Shown: piece after piece, positions 1 through 6,211 of the stretch
Layout of the letters: the number at the start of each line of letters is the position of its first letter
Position numbering within the stretch: position 1 is the stretch's first letter
Assembly (NCBI GenBank): GCA_945862475.1
Contig: CAMAYW010000110.1
Coordinates: 1-7,423 of the forward strand
Length of the DNA: 7,423 bases
Direction of reading: 5' to 3'
Source of the DNA: Bacteriovorax stolpii
GTDB lineage: Bacteria > Bdellovibrionota > Bacteriovoracia > Bacteriovoracales > Bacteriovoracaceae
Translations under genes and position numbers: made by a program
The notes under the pieces: model-generated
Databases searched by the model: none
The model's input: only the letters and a program-made list of their open reading frames with translations
Told to the model about the DNA's origin: nothing

Positions 1-44
1 TAGAGGAATTAAAATCAGTTCTTAAAAATACACTTCCAGTTTAA
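1..44 (+). CDS. 3' end of an unidentified upstream gene (partial)
   Basis: The frame starting at base 3 is open from the window edge and reads EELKSVLKNTLPV before a TAA stop at 42-44. The Glu/Leu/Lys-rich, helical-looking tail is plausible as a protein C-terminus, and the other two forward frames stop earlier. The stop lies 9 bases before the rimK start, so the two genes could be co-transcribed. In other bacteria rimK often sits next to a small retropepsin-like zinc protease gene or other S6-modification genes, but 13 residues are too few to identify this one. It could also be a chance open frame. Confidence 0.4.
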   Translation, partial: EELKSVLKNTLPV

Positions 45-53
45 ACTTATTTT

Positions 54-947
54 ATGAAAATTGGCATTCTCTCAAGAAATCCTAAAATTTACTCTACTCA
101 TAGACTGGTTAAAGCAGCTATTTCGAGAGGACATCAAGTTAAAGTGATAAATCCTCTTCGGTGCTATATGAACATCACAAGCTCTAGACCTATGGTGTAC
201 TACCGTGATGGTATGCTTGATGATTTAAACGTAGTCATTCCAAGAATAGGTGCTTCGATCACCCATTATGGTTCAGCTGTTTTAAGGCAATTTGAAATGA
301 TGGGAGTTTTTTCTTTAAATGAGTCGACTTCTATTACTCGGTCTCGAGATAAACTTCGGTGTCTTCAGATTTTGTCGAGATCTGGAATTGGTCTTCCGGT
401 CACTAGTTATGCTCACTCCACAAAGATGACTGAGAAACTCATCAAGATGGTTGGTGGTGCTCCTTGTGTGATTAAGCTTCTTGAAGGAACTCAAGGTAAA
501 GGCGTGATCCTCGCCGATACGAACAAGGGTGCTGAGTCCATCATTGATGGTTTCAGGCAAATGAAGGCGCATTTTCTAGTTCAAGAATTTATCAAAGAAA
601 GTAATGGATGCGACATCAGAGCGTTTGTTATTGGAGATAAAGTTGTTGCAAGCATGATGAGAAAGGCCAAGGAAGGAGAGTTTCGCTCGAATTTACATCG
701 AGGCGGATCCGCTATTCCAGTACAAATTTCCGACGAAGAAGCAAAAGTTGCTGTGAACGCAGCAAAAGCTTTGGGTCTCAATGTCGCCGGGGTTGATCTC
801 TTAAGATCCTCTAGAGGTCCTCTGGTTCTTGAAGTTAATTCTTCGCCAGGGCTTCAAGGGATTGAGACATCGACAGGATTAGATATTGCTAGCATGATCA
901 TCGAATATATTGAGCAGAATATCTCTCAAACTGAGTACTCAGGTTAA
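54..947 (+). CDS. rimK: RimK, ribosomal protein S6--L-glutamate ligase (ATP-grasp)
   Basis: RimK is a cytoplasmic ATP-grasp ligase that adds glutamate residues to the C-terminus of ribosomal protein S6. At 297 residues it matches the usual length (about 300), and as I recall the E. coli protein it aligns almost end to end: MKIGILSR at the start, CYMNI (37-41), VIPRIGASIT (61-70), RQFEMMG (78-84), SRDKLR (97-102), HRGG (215-218) and GVDLLR (246-251). The nucleotide-binding parts are present: K100, K141 and the loop EGTQGKG (144-150). The metal ligands D248, E260 and N262 fall in GVD and LEVNSSPG. The ATG at 54 is chosen because the protein then starts exactly where E. coli RimK does; no Shine-Dalgarno sequence precedes it, only A/T-rich DNA. 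Its stop codon lies inside the 3' end of the convergent pyrD. An ATP-grasp ligase with another peptide target is possible but less likely given the full-length match. Confidence 0.95.
   Translation: MKIGILSRNPKIYSTHRLVKAAISRGHQVKVINPLRCYMNITSSRPMVYYRDGMLDDLNVVIPRIGASITHYGSAVLRQFEMMGVFSLNESTSITRSRDKLRCLQILSRSGIGLPVTSYAHSTKMTEKLIKMVGGAPCVIKLLEGTQGKGVILADTNKGAESIIDGFRQMKAHFLVQEFIKESNGCDIRAFVIGDKVVASMMRKAKEGEFRSNLHRGGSAIPVQISDEEAKVAVNAAKALGLNVAGVDLLRSSRGPLVLEVNSSPGLQGIETSTGLDIASMIIEYIEQNISQTEYSG
931..942. repeat. Perfect 12-base palindrome at the rimK/pyrD convergent overlap
   Basis: CTGAGTACTCAG equals its own reverse complement. It covers the pyrD stop codon (939-941 on the minus strand) and the last codons of rimK. 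As RNA it could form only a 4-bp stem with a 4-base loop and has no T-run after it, so it is a poor intrinsic terminator. It may be a protein-binding site or a coincidence. Confidence 0.5.
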
Positions 948-1991
948 GTTGAAGTTCTTTAGGCGGTATGTTCTCTCATTTAGATCAAGCTTAAAAAAAT
1001 CTTGAAGATTAATCTTTTGATCATTCGTAAAAGTCATGATGGCCTTCGAAAAATCATTTAAAATTTGAGGACCTTGATAGATATAGGAAGTGTAAATTTG
1101 GGCGGCTTTGCCTCCATCCCGCCAAAGGTCAAAAAGATCCTTGGGACTTGAAATTCCACCAACTGCAATTAATTCCAACTCATTTTTTTCTTTTAATACG
1201 ATTTGTCTTATCTCTCTGGATTTCGTTTTCAGTAAATCCCCAGAAATTCCACCGATCCCTCTTTCAGGCATAGAGGTCGTGTTGGTTGCAATGATACCAG
1301 TTAGTTTTTTCTCTTGGGCGAGATGAGTAAGGTCTATGACTTTCTCGGCTGTTAAATCTGGCGCAATTTTTAGATAGAGATCAACTCCATGACGCTTTTT
1401 ATTTAGCTCATTAAAGAGTTCTGTTAAGTAGCCTCGCTCCTGGAGTTGCCTTAATCCCGGCGTATTGGGAGAGGAAACATTGATAACAAAATAAGCCGCG
1501 TATTCATGAAGAAGCTCCATCATGAGGCCGAGTTCTTCAATACTTTCCTCTGCCGTGGAATCTTTGTTTTTACCGATGTTAATCCCAAGTGGGGGAAGAG
1601 AGTTGTATTCTTTGATGCGAGGAAGAATGTCCAAAATGCCTTTATTAGGAAAGCCCATGGAGTTTCGAAGACTCTTTTCATTCGGATAGCGAAACATCCT
1701 TGGAAGTGGGTTCCCATCTTGCCCTCTAAGGGTAATCGTTCCACATTCAATGGCACCAAAACCTTGTGCAGCAAAAAAGGGCAAGGCCTCCGCATTCTTG
1801 TCTAGCCCAGCAGCAAGACCGACTGGGAAAGTCCAATGAGACGTTCCGACCGTGAGGCCAAAGGATGAATTTATTTCAGCTCCGATTAATTTTCCAATGA
1901 TCGGTGAAAGGGAGGCAATGTGTAAAACAAGGTTATGGGCAACCTCAGGCTCAAGCTGGAAGAGACATTTTTTTGCTAAGGAATAAAGCAT
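939..1991 (-). CDS. pyrD: Dihydroorotate dehydrogenase (quinone), class 2
   Basis: This flavoenzyme oxidises dihydroorotate to orotate in pyrimidine synthesis and passes electrons to membrane quinones. The N-terminal segment (MLYSLAKKCLFQLEPEVAHN, 1-20) is the amphipathic, membrane-associating part typical of class 2. The FMN barrel follows: GLAAGLDKNAE (58-68, K65), GTITLRGQDGNPLPRMFR (84-101), NSMGF (110-114), GINIGKNKDS (136-145), NVSSPNTPGLRQLQ (171-184), LKIAPDLT (207-214), IATNTTS (234-240), AVGGISS (276-282) and IYTSYIYQGP (299-308). S174 is the expected class 2 catalytic base; class 1 enzymes use Cys. The orotate-binding Asn set maps to N110, N171, N176 and N237. The 350 residues slightly exceed the E. 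coli enzyme (336), mainly through a Lys/Asn-rich C-terminal tail after about 320. The ATG is fixed by agreement with family N-termini, although no good Shine-Dalgarno sequence precedes it. It stands alone on the minus strand. Confidence 0.97.
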   Translation of the reverse strand: MLYSLAKKCLFQLEPEVAHNLVLHIASLSPIIGKLIGAEINSSFGLTVGTSHWTFPVGLAAGLDKNAEALPFFAAQGFGAIECGTITLRGQDGNPLPRMFRYPNEKSLRNSMGFPNKGILDILPRIKEYNSLPPLGINIGKNKDSTAEESIEELGLMMELLHEYAAYFVINVSSPNTPGLRQLQERGYLTELFNELNKKRHGVDLYLKIAPDLTAEKVIDLTHLAQEKKLTGIIATNTTSMPERGIGGISGDLLKTKSREIRQIVLKEKNELELIAVGGISSPKDLFDLWRDGGKAAQIYTSYIYQGPQILNDFSKAIMTFTNDQKINLQDFFKLDLNERTYRLKNFNLT

Positions 1992-1996
1992 AAGAA

Positions 1997-2025
1997 ATAC
2001 TAATAAGCTTTTCTTTGAAAGTCAT
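1997..2025 (-). promoter_or_regulatory. Possible pyrD promoter giving a leaderless mRNA
   Basis: On the minus strand ATGACT (2020-2025) and TAGTAT (1997-2002) are 17 bases apart, each matching 4 of 6 bases of the sigma-70 -35 and -10 consensus. Only 5 bases lie between the -10-like box and the pyrD ATG, so transcription would start at or next to the A of the start codon. The absence of a Shine-Dalgarno sequence agrees with this. The match is modest and could be chance in A/T-rich DNA. Confidence 0.33.
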
Positions 2026-2043
2026 TATGGCGTATGGGATAAT
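2015..2043 (+). promoter_or_regulatory. Predicted sigma-70-type promoter for the exported-protein gene
   Basis: TTGAAA (2015-2020) and GATAAT (2038-2043) are separated by exactly 17 bases, each matching 5 of 6 consensus bases. Transcription would begin around 2049-2051, only 3-5 bases before the ATG at 2054. This argues against translation starts at TTG 2015 or ATG 2026, which would lie upstream of the transcript. The -35 box abuts the putative minus-strand pyrD -35, so the two promoters may compete for polymerase. Confidence 0.55.
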
Positions 2044-2053
2044 GATCTTACTC

Positions 2054-2485
2054 ATGAAAAAACAACATTCCTTTATTATCTTATTTCTCATTTTTGCATC
2101 AGCTGTTTTGGCGCAAAATTCTCAGCCTCAAAAAGAGAGCTCTGAAGACTTAAGAAACGGTATTGTGATGTTTAGTCTTGAGGATATTTCAGAAGAAAAG
2201 ATCTTATGGCTTGAAAGAACTCAGGGACTAGATTATTTCCTTAAGATTAAAATCGAAGATGAGGAAAAGATTCAAAAAGTAACAACGAAAGAGGCGAAGG
2301 TACTTGATGCGCAGTTTGCATCTCGATTTTTAAAATCTCTTTATGAATATCCTGCTTCTGAGTCTGGTTGCAAAGTAACGCTTCGCCTCACAATGAAAGG
2401 CGAGACCCAGGAGATTTGCAAAAAAGACGATAAAAAGACTCAAGAGATGATGCCATTTTTTAAAGACCTAGAAAAACGTTTCTAG
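2054..2485 (+). CDS. Small exported protein of unknown function
   Basis: I do not recognise this 143-residue protein. It begins with a clear Sec signal peptide: two lysines, a hydrophobic core (FIILFLIFASAV, 7-18) and a VLA-Q cleavage site after residue 20. There is no lipobox Cys, so the mature protein of about 123 residues should be soluble in the periplasm or secreted. The mature part is charged, Lys/Glu-rich and apparently mixed alpha/beta. It contains two cysteines (C106 and C122) flanking a TLRLTMKGETQEI strand-like stretch that could form a disulfide. The ATG at 2054 is chosen because it puts Met-Lys-Lys directly before the hydrophobic core and lies downstream of a good promoter; a longer frame from TTG 2015 would start inside that promoter. 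The periplasmic protease gene prc follows 70 bases downstream in the same direction, so a shared role there is possible but not shown. Confidence 0.75.
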   Translation: MKKQHSFIILFLIFASAVLAQNSQPQKESSEDLRNGIVMFSLEDISEEKILWLERTQGLDYFLKIKIEDEEKIQKVTTKEAKVLDAQFASRFLKSLYEYPASESGCKVTLRLTMKGETQEICKKDDKKTQEMMPFFKDLEKRF

Positions 2486-2547
2486 GGAAAATGATTGCAG
2501 TTCAACTCCCGTAAGTAGAAAATATCATCATTATTTGATCGAAAATC

Positions 2548-2551
2548 GAGG
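2548..2551 (+). promoter_or_regulatory. Ribosome binding site that fixes the prc start
   Basis: GAGG lies 4 bases before ATG 2556 and supports this start over the in-frame TTG at 2535, which would add seven polar residues before the signal peptide. Upstream in the 70-base gap, TATCAT (2523-2528) matches 5 of 6 bases of a -10 box but has no convincing -35 partner. prc may therefore be read from its own weak promoter or from the gene before it. Confidence 0.6.
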
Positions 2552-2555
2552 TTAC

Positions 2556-4724
2556 ATGAAACTCAAGTTCTCTATTTTGTTGTTGGCCCTTATCACTGAA
2601 GGAGCGATCGCTCAGCAGACGAGCACACCTCTTTCATCGAGTGATGATCCATCTTTACTTAGAAGCATGATGGATCATAAGCCTCAGCTTACTCGTGAAA
2701 TAGTACTAGGCCAAATTCTTAGAGGTGTCCTCGAGAACATGCATTTTACAGGAAAAGAAATTAATAATGACTTATCTAAAAATGCATTTAAAATTTTTCT
2801 CGAGAGACTTGATTACGGTAAACAATTTCTTCTTGAATCAGATGTAAAGCAGCTCGAAAAATATCGTGAAAACTTTGATGATATGATGAGCACCGGAAAG
2901 CTCACTATTCTTGATCTTAGTTCAGAGTTAATGAATAAGAGAATTGGTCAGATTGAAAAATTTGTTGAGACGTATTTATCTAAACCATTAGATTATTCAA
3001 AAAAAGAATCTATCGAAACAGATCCGAAGAAACGCCAATTTCCTAAAACTGAAAAGGAACTTTTCTCTTACTGGGAAAAGTCGATGAAGTTTGAGGTCTT
3101 AAGCCGTATTGTTGATAAAAAAGAAGAGCAGAGCGGACTAGTTACTGATGATAAGGGCAACAAGAAAAAGCCAACTTCAGATAAAAAACTTACTGACGTT
3201 GAGATTGAAAAAGATGCGCGTGAAAAAGTTCTAAAATCCTATAAGAAGATTTTTTCTCGTGTTGTGAATGAGAAAAGATCGGACAAGTTAGATAAGTTTT
3301 ATAATGCGATTACGAAAGTCTTTGATCCTCATACGAATTACTTAGTTCCAGAAGAAAAAGAGGATTTTGATATTGATATGTCTGGAAAACTTGAAGGAAT
3401 CGGTGCCATTTTAAGAGAAGATAATTCTTATATTAAAGTTGAAAAAATTGTACCTGGTTCTGCTTCTTGGAAAACCAAAGAAGTCGAGCCCGAGGATATC
3501 ATTTTAAAAGTGGCGCAAGGTCGAGAAGAGCCGGTGGATGTTGTCGACATGTCGCTTAGAGATGCCGTAAAACTCATTCGGGGTAAGAAAGGTTCAGAAG
3601 TTAGACTCACGATTAAAAAACCAAATGGATTAATTAAAGTCGTTCCTATCATTCGTGATGTGGTAGAGATTGATGAGTCCTATGTTAAGGGAAGTGTTCT
3701 TGAATTAAGTCCTAATAAAACGAAAATCGGCTATATCGAGATCCCAAAATTCTACAGAGATTTCAATGATCGATCTGGAAGAAACGTTACAGACGACACT
3801 AGACGAGAAATTGAGCGTCTCAATAAAGAGGGAGTCGATGGACTCATTTTGGATTTAAGAAATAATGGTGGTGGGGCCCTTGAAGATGCTCGTATGATTT
3901 CTGGGTTATTTATAGAAAAGGGTCCTATTGTTCAAGTCAAAGGACTTGCCGGTAATCCTGAGATACTGACGGATACAGATCCAAAGGTTGATTTTAGTAA
4001 ACCTACTGTCGTTCTTATCAATCGATTTGCTGCGTCCGCCTCAGAAATTGTTGCCGCGGCCCTTCAGGATTACAATCGTGCGGTGGTTGTCGGTGGAGAA
4101 TTCTCTCATGGTAAGGGAACTGTTCAAGCCGTTGTTGATCTCGATGGCTATATTTCTCCAATGGCAAAATCGTTCTCACCTTTAGGTGCTTTAAAGATGA
4201 CGATTCAAAAGTTTTATCGAGTTAATGGAAGCTCAACACAATATAAAGGTGTGACTCCAGATATTATTTTGCCAGATCAATTTTCTCACCTAGAGTCAGG
4301 TGAAAAGTTTTTAGATTATTCTATTCCTTGGGGTGAAGTGAAGTCAGTGAAGTATGATAAATGGAAACAAAAATATGATATTAAAAAATTGAGAGCTTCT
4401 TCTCAGGAGAGAGTGAAAAACAATAAAAAGTTCAAACAACTTCTCGATTCCATCAAGTGGTATAAAGAAAGGAAAGATAAAACCAGTCAATCACTTCTTG
4501 CCATTGACTTTGAAAAAGATCGTAAACTAATTCGTGAAAGAGCAGAGAGCTACAAGAAAGAGGAAGAAAATAAAGAACTTCTTGTAAAAGACTTATCTAT
4601 CAATACAAAGGACGAAGCTCAAAAAGCTAAATTTGAAGATTTTTCTAAAAGACTAAAAAAAGACGCTATCATTGAGGAGTCCATGTTTATTATCAATGAC
4701 ATGCTCAAGGTCACAAAATTCTAG
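2556..4724 (+). CDS. prc: Tail-specific / carboxy-terminal processing protease Prc (S41A)
   Basis: Prc (Tsp) is a periplasmic serine protease that degrades or trims proteins from their C-termini; in E. coli it acts on cell-wall enzymes and ssrA-tagged or misfolded proteins. The 722-residue product has a signal peptide (cleavage after AIA at about 19), the Tsp-type N-terminal helical domain (about 45-260), a PDZ domain (about 277-365, GKLEGIGAILRED at its start), the S41 protease domain (about 385-573) and a charged helical C-terminal domain (about 585-722). By alignment with the known E. coli catalytic residues the nucleophile is S494 in RFAASASEI, with D505 in QDYNRA and general base K520 in SHGKGTVQ; LDLRNNGGGAL (432-442) is also typical. 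The S-to-K spacing is one residue longer than I recall for E. coli. It is about 40 residues longer than the E. coli protein, partly from a Lys/Asp-rich stretch at about 188-225. The start is set by the signal peptide and GAGG. A stop-to-start gap of 6 bases links it to the next gene. Confidence 0.95.
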   Translation: MKLKFSILLLALITEGAIAQQTSTPLSSSDDPSLLRSMMDHKPQLTREIVLGQILRGVLENMHFTGKEINNDLSKNAFKIFLERLDYGKQFLLESDVKQLEKYRENFDDMMSTGKLTILDLSSELMNKRIGQIEKFVETYLSKPLDYSKKESIETDPKKRQFPKTEKELFSYWEKSMKFEVLSRIVDKKEEQSGLVTDDKGNKKKPTSDKKLTDVEIEKDAREKVLKSYKKIFSRVVNEKRSDKLDKFYNAITKVFDPHTNYLVPEEKEDFDIDMSGKLEGIGAILREDNSYIKVEKIVPGSASWKTKEVEPEDIILKVAQGREEPVDVVDMSLRDAVKLIRGKKGSEVRLTIKKPNGLIKVVPIIRDVVEIDESYVKGSVLELSPNKTKIGYIEIPKFYRDFNDRSGRNVTDDTRREIERLNKEGVDGLILDLRNNGGGALEDARMISGLFIEKGPIVQVKGLAGNPEILTDTDPKVDFSKPTVVLINRFAASASEIVAAALQDYNRAVVVGGEFSHGKGTVQAVVDLDGYISPMAKSFSPLGALKMTIQKFYRVNGSSTQYKGVTPDIILPDQFSHLESGEKFLDYSIPWGEVKSVKYDKWKQKYDIKKLRASSQERVKNNKKFKQLLDSIKWYKERKDKTSQSLLAIDFEKDRKLIRERAESYKKEEENKELLVKDLSINTKDEAQKAKFEDFSKRLKKDAIIEESMFIINDMLKVTKF

Positions 4725-4730
4725 TCTACC

Positions 4731-5402
4731 GTGAATGAAGAAGAAAAAAAGATTAAACTAGAAGAGCTTCCTGATGAAGGGAGCTCTTCTCATTTAAGAC
4801 CTACTGTAAAAAAGAAAAAAAATGTGTCCGTTGAGCCTAGAATCAAAAATCTTCTGGCGTTAAAGGAATCCGAAAAAATTGAGTGGATGACTAAAAAGTG
4901 GTCATTTGGAGAAAAAATGCCCAACTTTGGTTGGGTCATTATTTTAATCCTTCTCTCATTTATGCAATTTTCAGAGAGCTATCAGCGATTGATTATAGAC
5001 CTTGGTCTTGGACGAAACGCCTCATTTATAAATGTTCCATTAGCGAATCCTCTTATCTTTGCTATTCTCCTTCCCTTTCTTTTCCCTCTATTTAGATCTA
5101 ATGTTGAGAGTTTTACCGTTAGCTTTGACGGGATCAGGACGGTTCAGAACGTTTTGCCTCTTGGCCAACAGGGGGATGTCACTTTCGTACTCATTAAATG
5201 GGATGAAATGACTCGTGTCGAAAAAAGTTTTGTTGGTGAAAAAGAGATCTTAAAGATTTTCTCCAAGGATGGTCACATAGGGGACATAATTTGGTACATT
5301 GAAATTCATAAAAAACGGGCACTTCTTAATTTATTAAGAAGCTTAATAAGAGAAACTCATCCTCTTTTGGTATTCTTGGAAAATGAAAAGGAATTGAAGT
5401 GA
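4731..5402 (+). CDS. Membrane protein with two hydrophobic segments and possible bacterial PH-like domain
   Basis: I do not recognise a named family. The 223 residues divide into a highly charged N-terminal tail (1-60, with a VKKKK patch at 26-30), a hydrophobic segment at about 66-80 (FGWVIILILLSFMQF), a short linker, a second hydrophobic segment at about 103-121 (rich in Leu, Phe and Pro), and a C-terminal domain at 122-223. The latter reads as alternating beta strands (SFTVSFDGIRTVQNVLP, FVLIKWDEMTRVEKSFVG, EILKIFSKDG) ending in an amphipathic helix (ALLNLLRSLIRET, 197-209). Two helices followed by strands and a final helix resemble bacterial PH-domain (YdbS/DUF304-like) membrane proteins; this is a fold impression, not a sequence match. 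Both ends would lie in the cytoplasm. The GTG start follows the prc stop by 6 bases and has no clear Shine-Dalgarno, suggesting coupling to prc translation; no other in-frame start exists before Met52. Its last bases overlap the methyltransferase start. Confidence 0.78.
   Translation: MNEEEKKIKLEELPDEGSSSHLRPTVKKKKNVSVEPRIKNLLALKESEKIEWMTKKWSFGEKMPNFGWVIILILLSFMQFSESYQRLIIDLGLGRNASFINVPLANPLIFAILLPFLFPLFRSNVESFTVSFDGIRTVQNVLPLGQQGDVTFVLIKWDEMTRVEKSFVGEKEILKIFSKDGHIGDIIWYIEIHKKRALLNLLRSLIRETHPLLVFLENEKELK
5322..5349 (+). repeat. Two overlapping, mutually exclusive hairpins
   Basis: CTTCTTAA (5322-5329) pairs perfectly with TTAAGAAG (5334-5341) across a 4-base loop. TTATTAAG (5331-5338) also pairs perfectly with CTTAATAA (5342-5349) across a 3-base loop. 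Both 8-bp stems share 5334-5338, so only one can form at a time. They lie inside the 3' end of the membrane-protein gene, over Leu/Arg codons, about 50 bases before the methyltransferase start. The stems are A/T-rich and weak; a regulatory role is speculation. Confidence 0.45.
5388..5393 (+). promoter_or_regulatory. Ribosome binding site of the methyltransferase gene
   Basis: AAGGAA lies 5 bases before GTG 5399, inside the end of the preceding gene. It supports the GTG as the true start and hence the 4-base GTGA overlap, in which the start codon of one gene shares bases with the TGA stop of the other. Confidence 0.65.
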
Positions 5403-6193
5403 AATCACAACTAAGTCTTGAAGAAAAGTATGACTACTATGAGCGCTCGGTTCAGAATCCTGAATCAGAGGTCTCATTTATGCAGGATGAATTTAAACGT
5501 CTGTATGGAAGATCACCATTTAGTTTGCGAGAAGATTTTTGTGGAACGGGCGCAATTTCATGTAAGTGGGTAGAACAGCATAGAGACTGTGAGGCGTGGG
5601 GAATCGATCTCGATCCTGAACCAATTAAAATGGGAAAAGTTCGTCATCTCTCAAAGCTTAATAAAAACCAACAATCTCGAATGCATTATCTTCAAGAGAA
5701 TGTGCTAAAAAGCTCTGCTCCTAAAGTCGATGTCGCCTGCGCCTTTAACTTTTCATATTGGATTTTTAAAAGTCGAAAAGAACTTTTAAAGTATTTTAAA
5801 GCTGTTCGTAAATCGATGAATAAGCAAGGGGTCTTTTTTCTTGATATTTTTGCTGGTCCAGAAAGTCAGAGACTTGTAACAGATAGTAAAAAGATAAATG
5901 GACTGACTTATTTTTGGGAATGTCAGCACTTTAATCCCTTCACTCATGAATGCACATTTGCCATTCACTTTCGAGATCCCAAGGGAAAAAAACATGAAAA
6001 TGTTTTTACCTACCACTGGCGGATGTGGATGATGCCAGAGCTCAGAGATTTACTCGTTGAGGCTGGATTCTCTAAAACAGTTGTCTACTGGGAAGGAGAT
6101 GATGAGGACGGTAATGGTAACGGAGAGTTTACTCCTGCTGAAGATGCAGAAAACTGCGATGCATGGGTTTCTTATATCGCAGCTTTAACATAA
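5399..6193 (+). CDS. Class I SAM-dependent methyltransferase, substrate unknown
   Basis: The 264-residue cytoplasmic protein carries the SAM-binding core of a Rossmann-fold methyltransferase. The glycine-rich motif I is LREDFCGTGAISCKWV (43-58), the acidic end of strand 2 is GIDLDPEPI (68-76), a motif III-like region is DVACAFNFSYWIFKSR (111-126), and the strand 4/5 region is GVFFLDIFAGPESQ (144-157). The EDFCGTG form, the later FNPFTHE (178-184) and HWRMWMMPELRDLLVEAGF (206-224), and the acidic VVYWEGDDEDGNGNGEF stretch (228-244) are characteristic of an uncharacterised bacterial methyltransferase family I recall from several Gram-negative phyla. The substrate is not evident; small-molecule and protein targets are both possible. 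The GTG start has a good ribosome binding site and overlaps the preceding stop by 4 bases. The next gene, mutA, starts 18 bases after its stop, but no functional link to mutase is established. Confidence 0.87.
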   Translation: MKSQLSLEEKYDYYERSVQNPESEVSFMQDEFKRLYGRSPFSLREDFCGTGAISCKWVEQHRDCEAWGIDLDPEPIKMGKVRHLSKLNKNQQSRMHYLQENVLKSSAPKVDVACAFNFSYWIFKSRKELLKYFKAVRKSMNKQGVFFLDIFAGPESQRLVTDSKKINGLTYFWECQHFNPFTHECTFAIHFRDPKGKKHENVFTYHWRMWMMPELRDLLVEAGFSKTVVYWEGDDEDGNGNGEFTPAEDAENCDAWVSYIAALT

Positions 6194-6202
6194 ATTAATA
6201 TT

Positions 6203-6208
6203 GAGGGG
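6203..6208 (+). promoter_or_regulatory. Ribosome binding site fixing the mutA GTG start
   Basis: GAGGGG lies 3 bases before GTG 6212 (the GAGG core ends 5 bases before it). The TTG at 6201 is out of frame with the mutase and meets a TGA at once, so GTG 6212 is the best start. Confidence 0.65.
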
Positions 6209-6211
6209 CTT

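Noticed and set aside
38..47. 10-base palindrome AGTTTAAACT before rimK considered as an operator
   Set aside because: Short A/T-rich palindromes of this size are expected by chance, and it covers the stop codon of the upstream frame.
1520..1805. Open frames on both strands within pyrD
   Set aside because: They lie wholly inside an unmistakable pyrD frame, resemble no family and have no supporting start signals.
2015..2053. Longer N-terminus for the exported protein from TTG 2015 or ATG 2026
   Set aside because: It would place 9-13 extra residues before the Met-Lys-Lys signal peptide and overlap the predicted promoter; the ATG at 2054 fits both signals better.
2501..2528. Promoter for prc using TATCAT as -10
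   Set aside because: No acceptable -35 box is present at 16-18 bases; mentioned only as weak evidence.
3428..3652. Antisense open frame inside the prc PDZ region
   Set aside because: It overlaps strongly conserved prc codons and its translation shows no protein-like features; it is a by-product of prc codon use.
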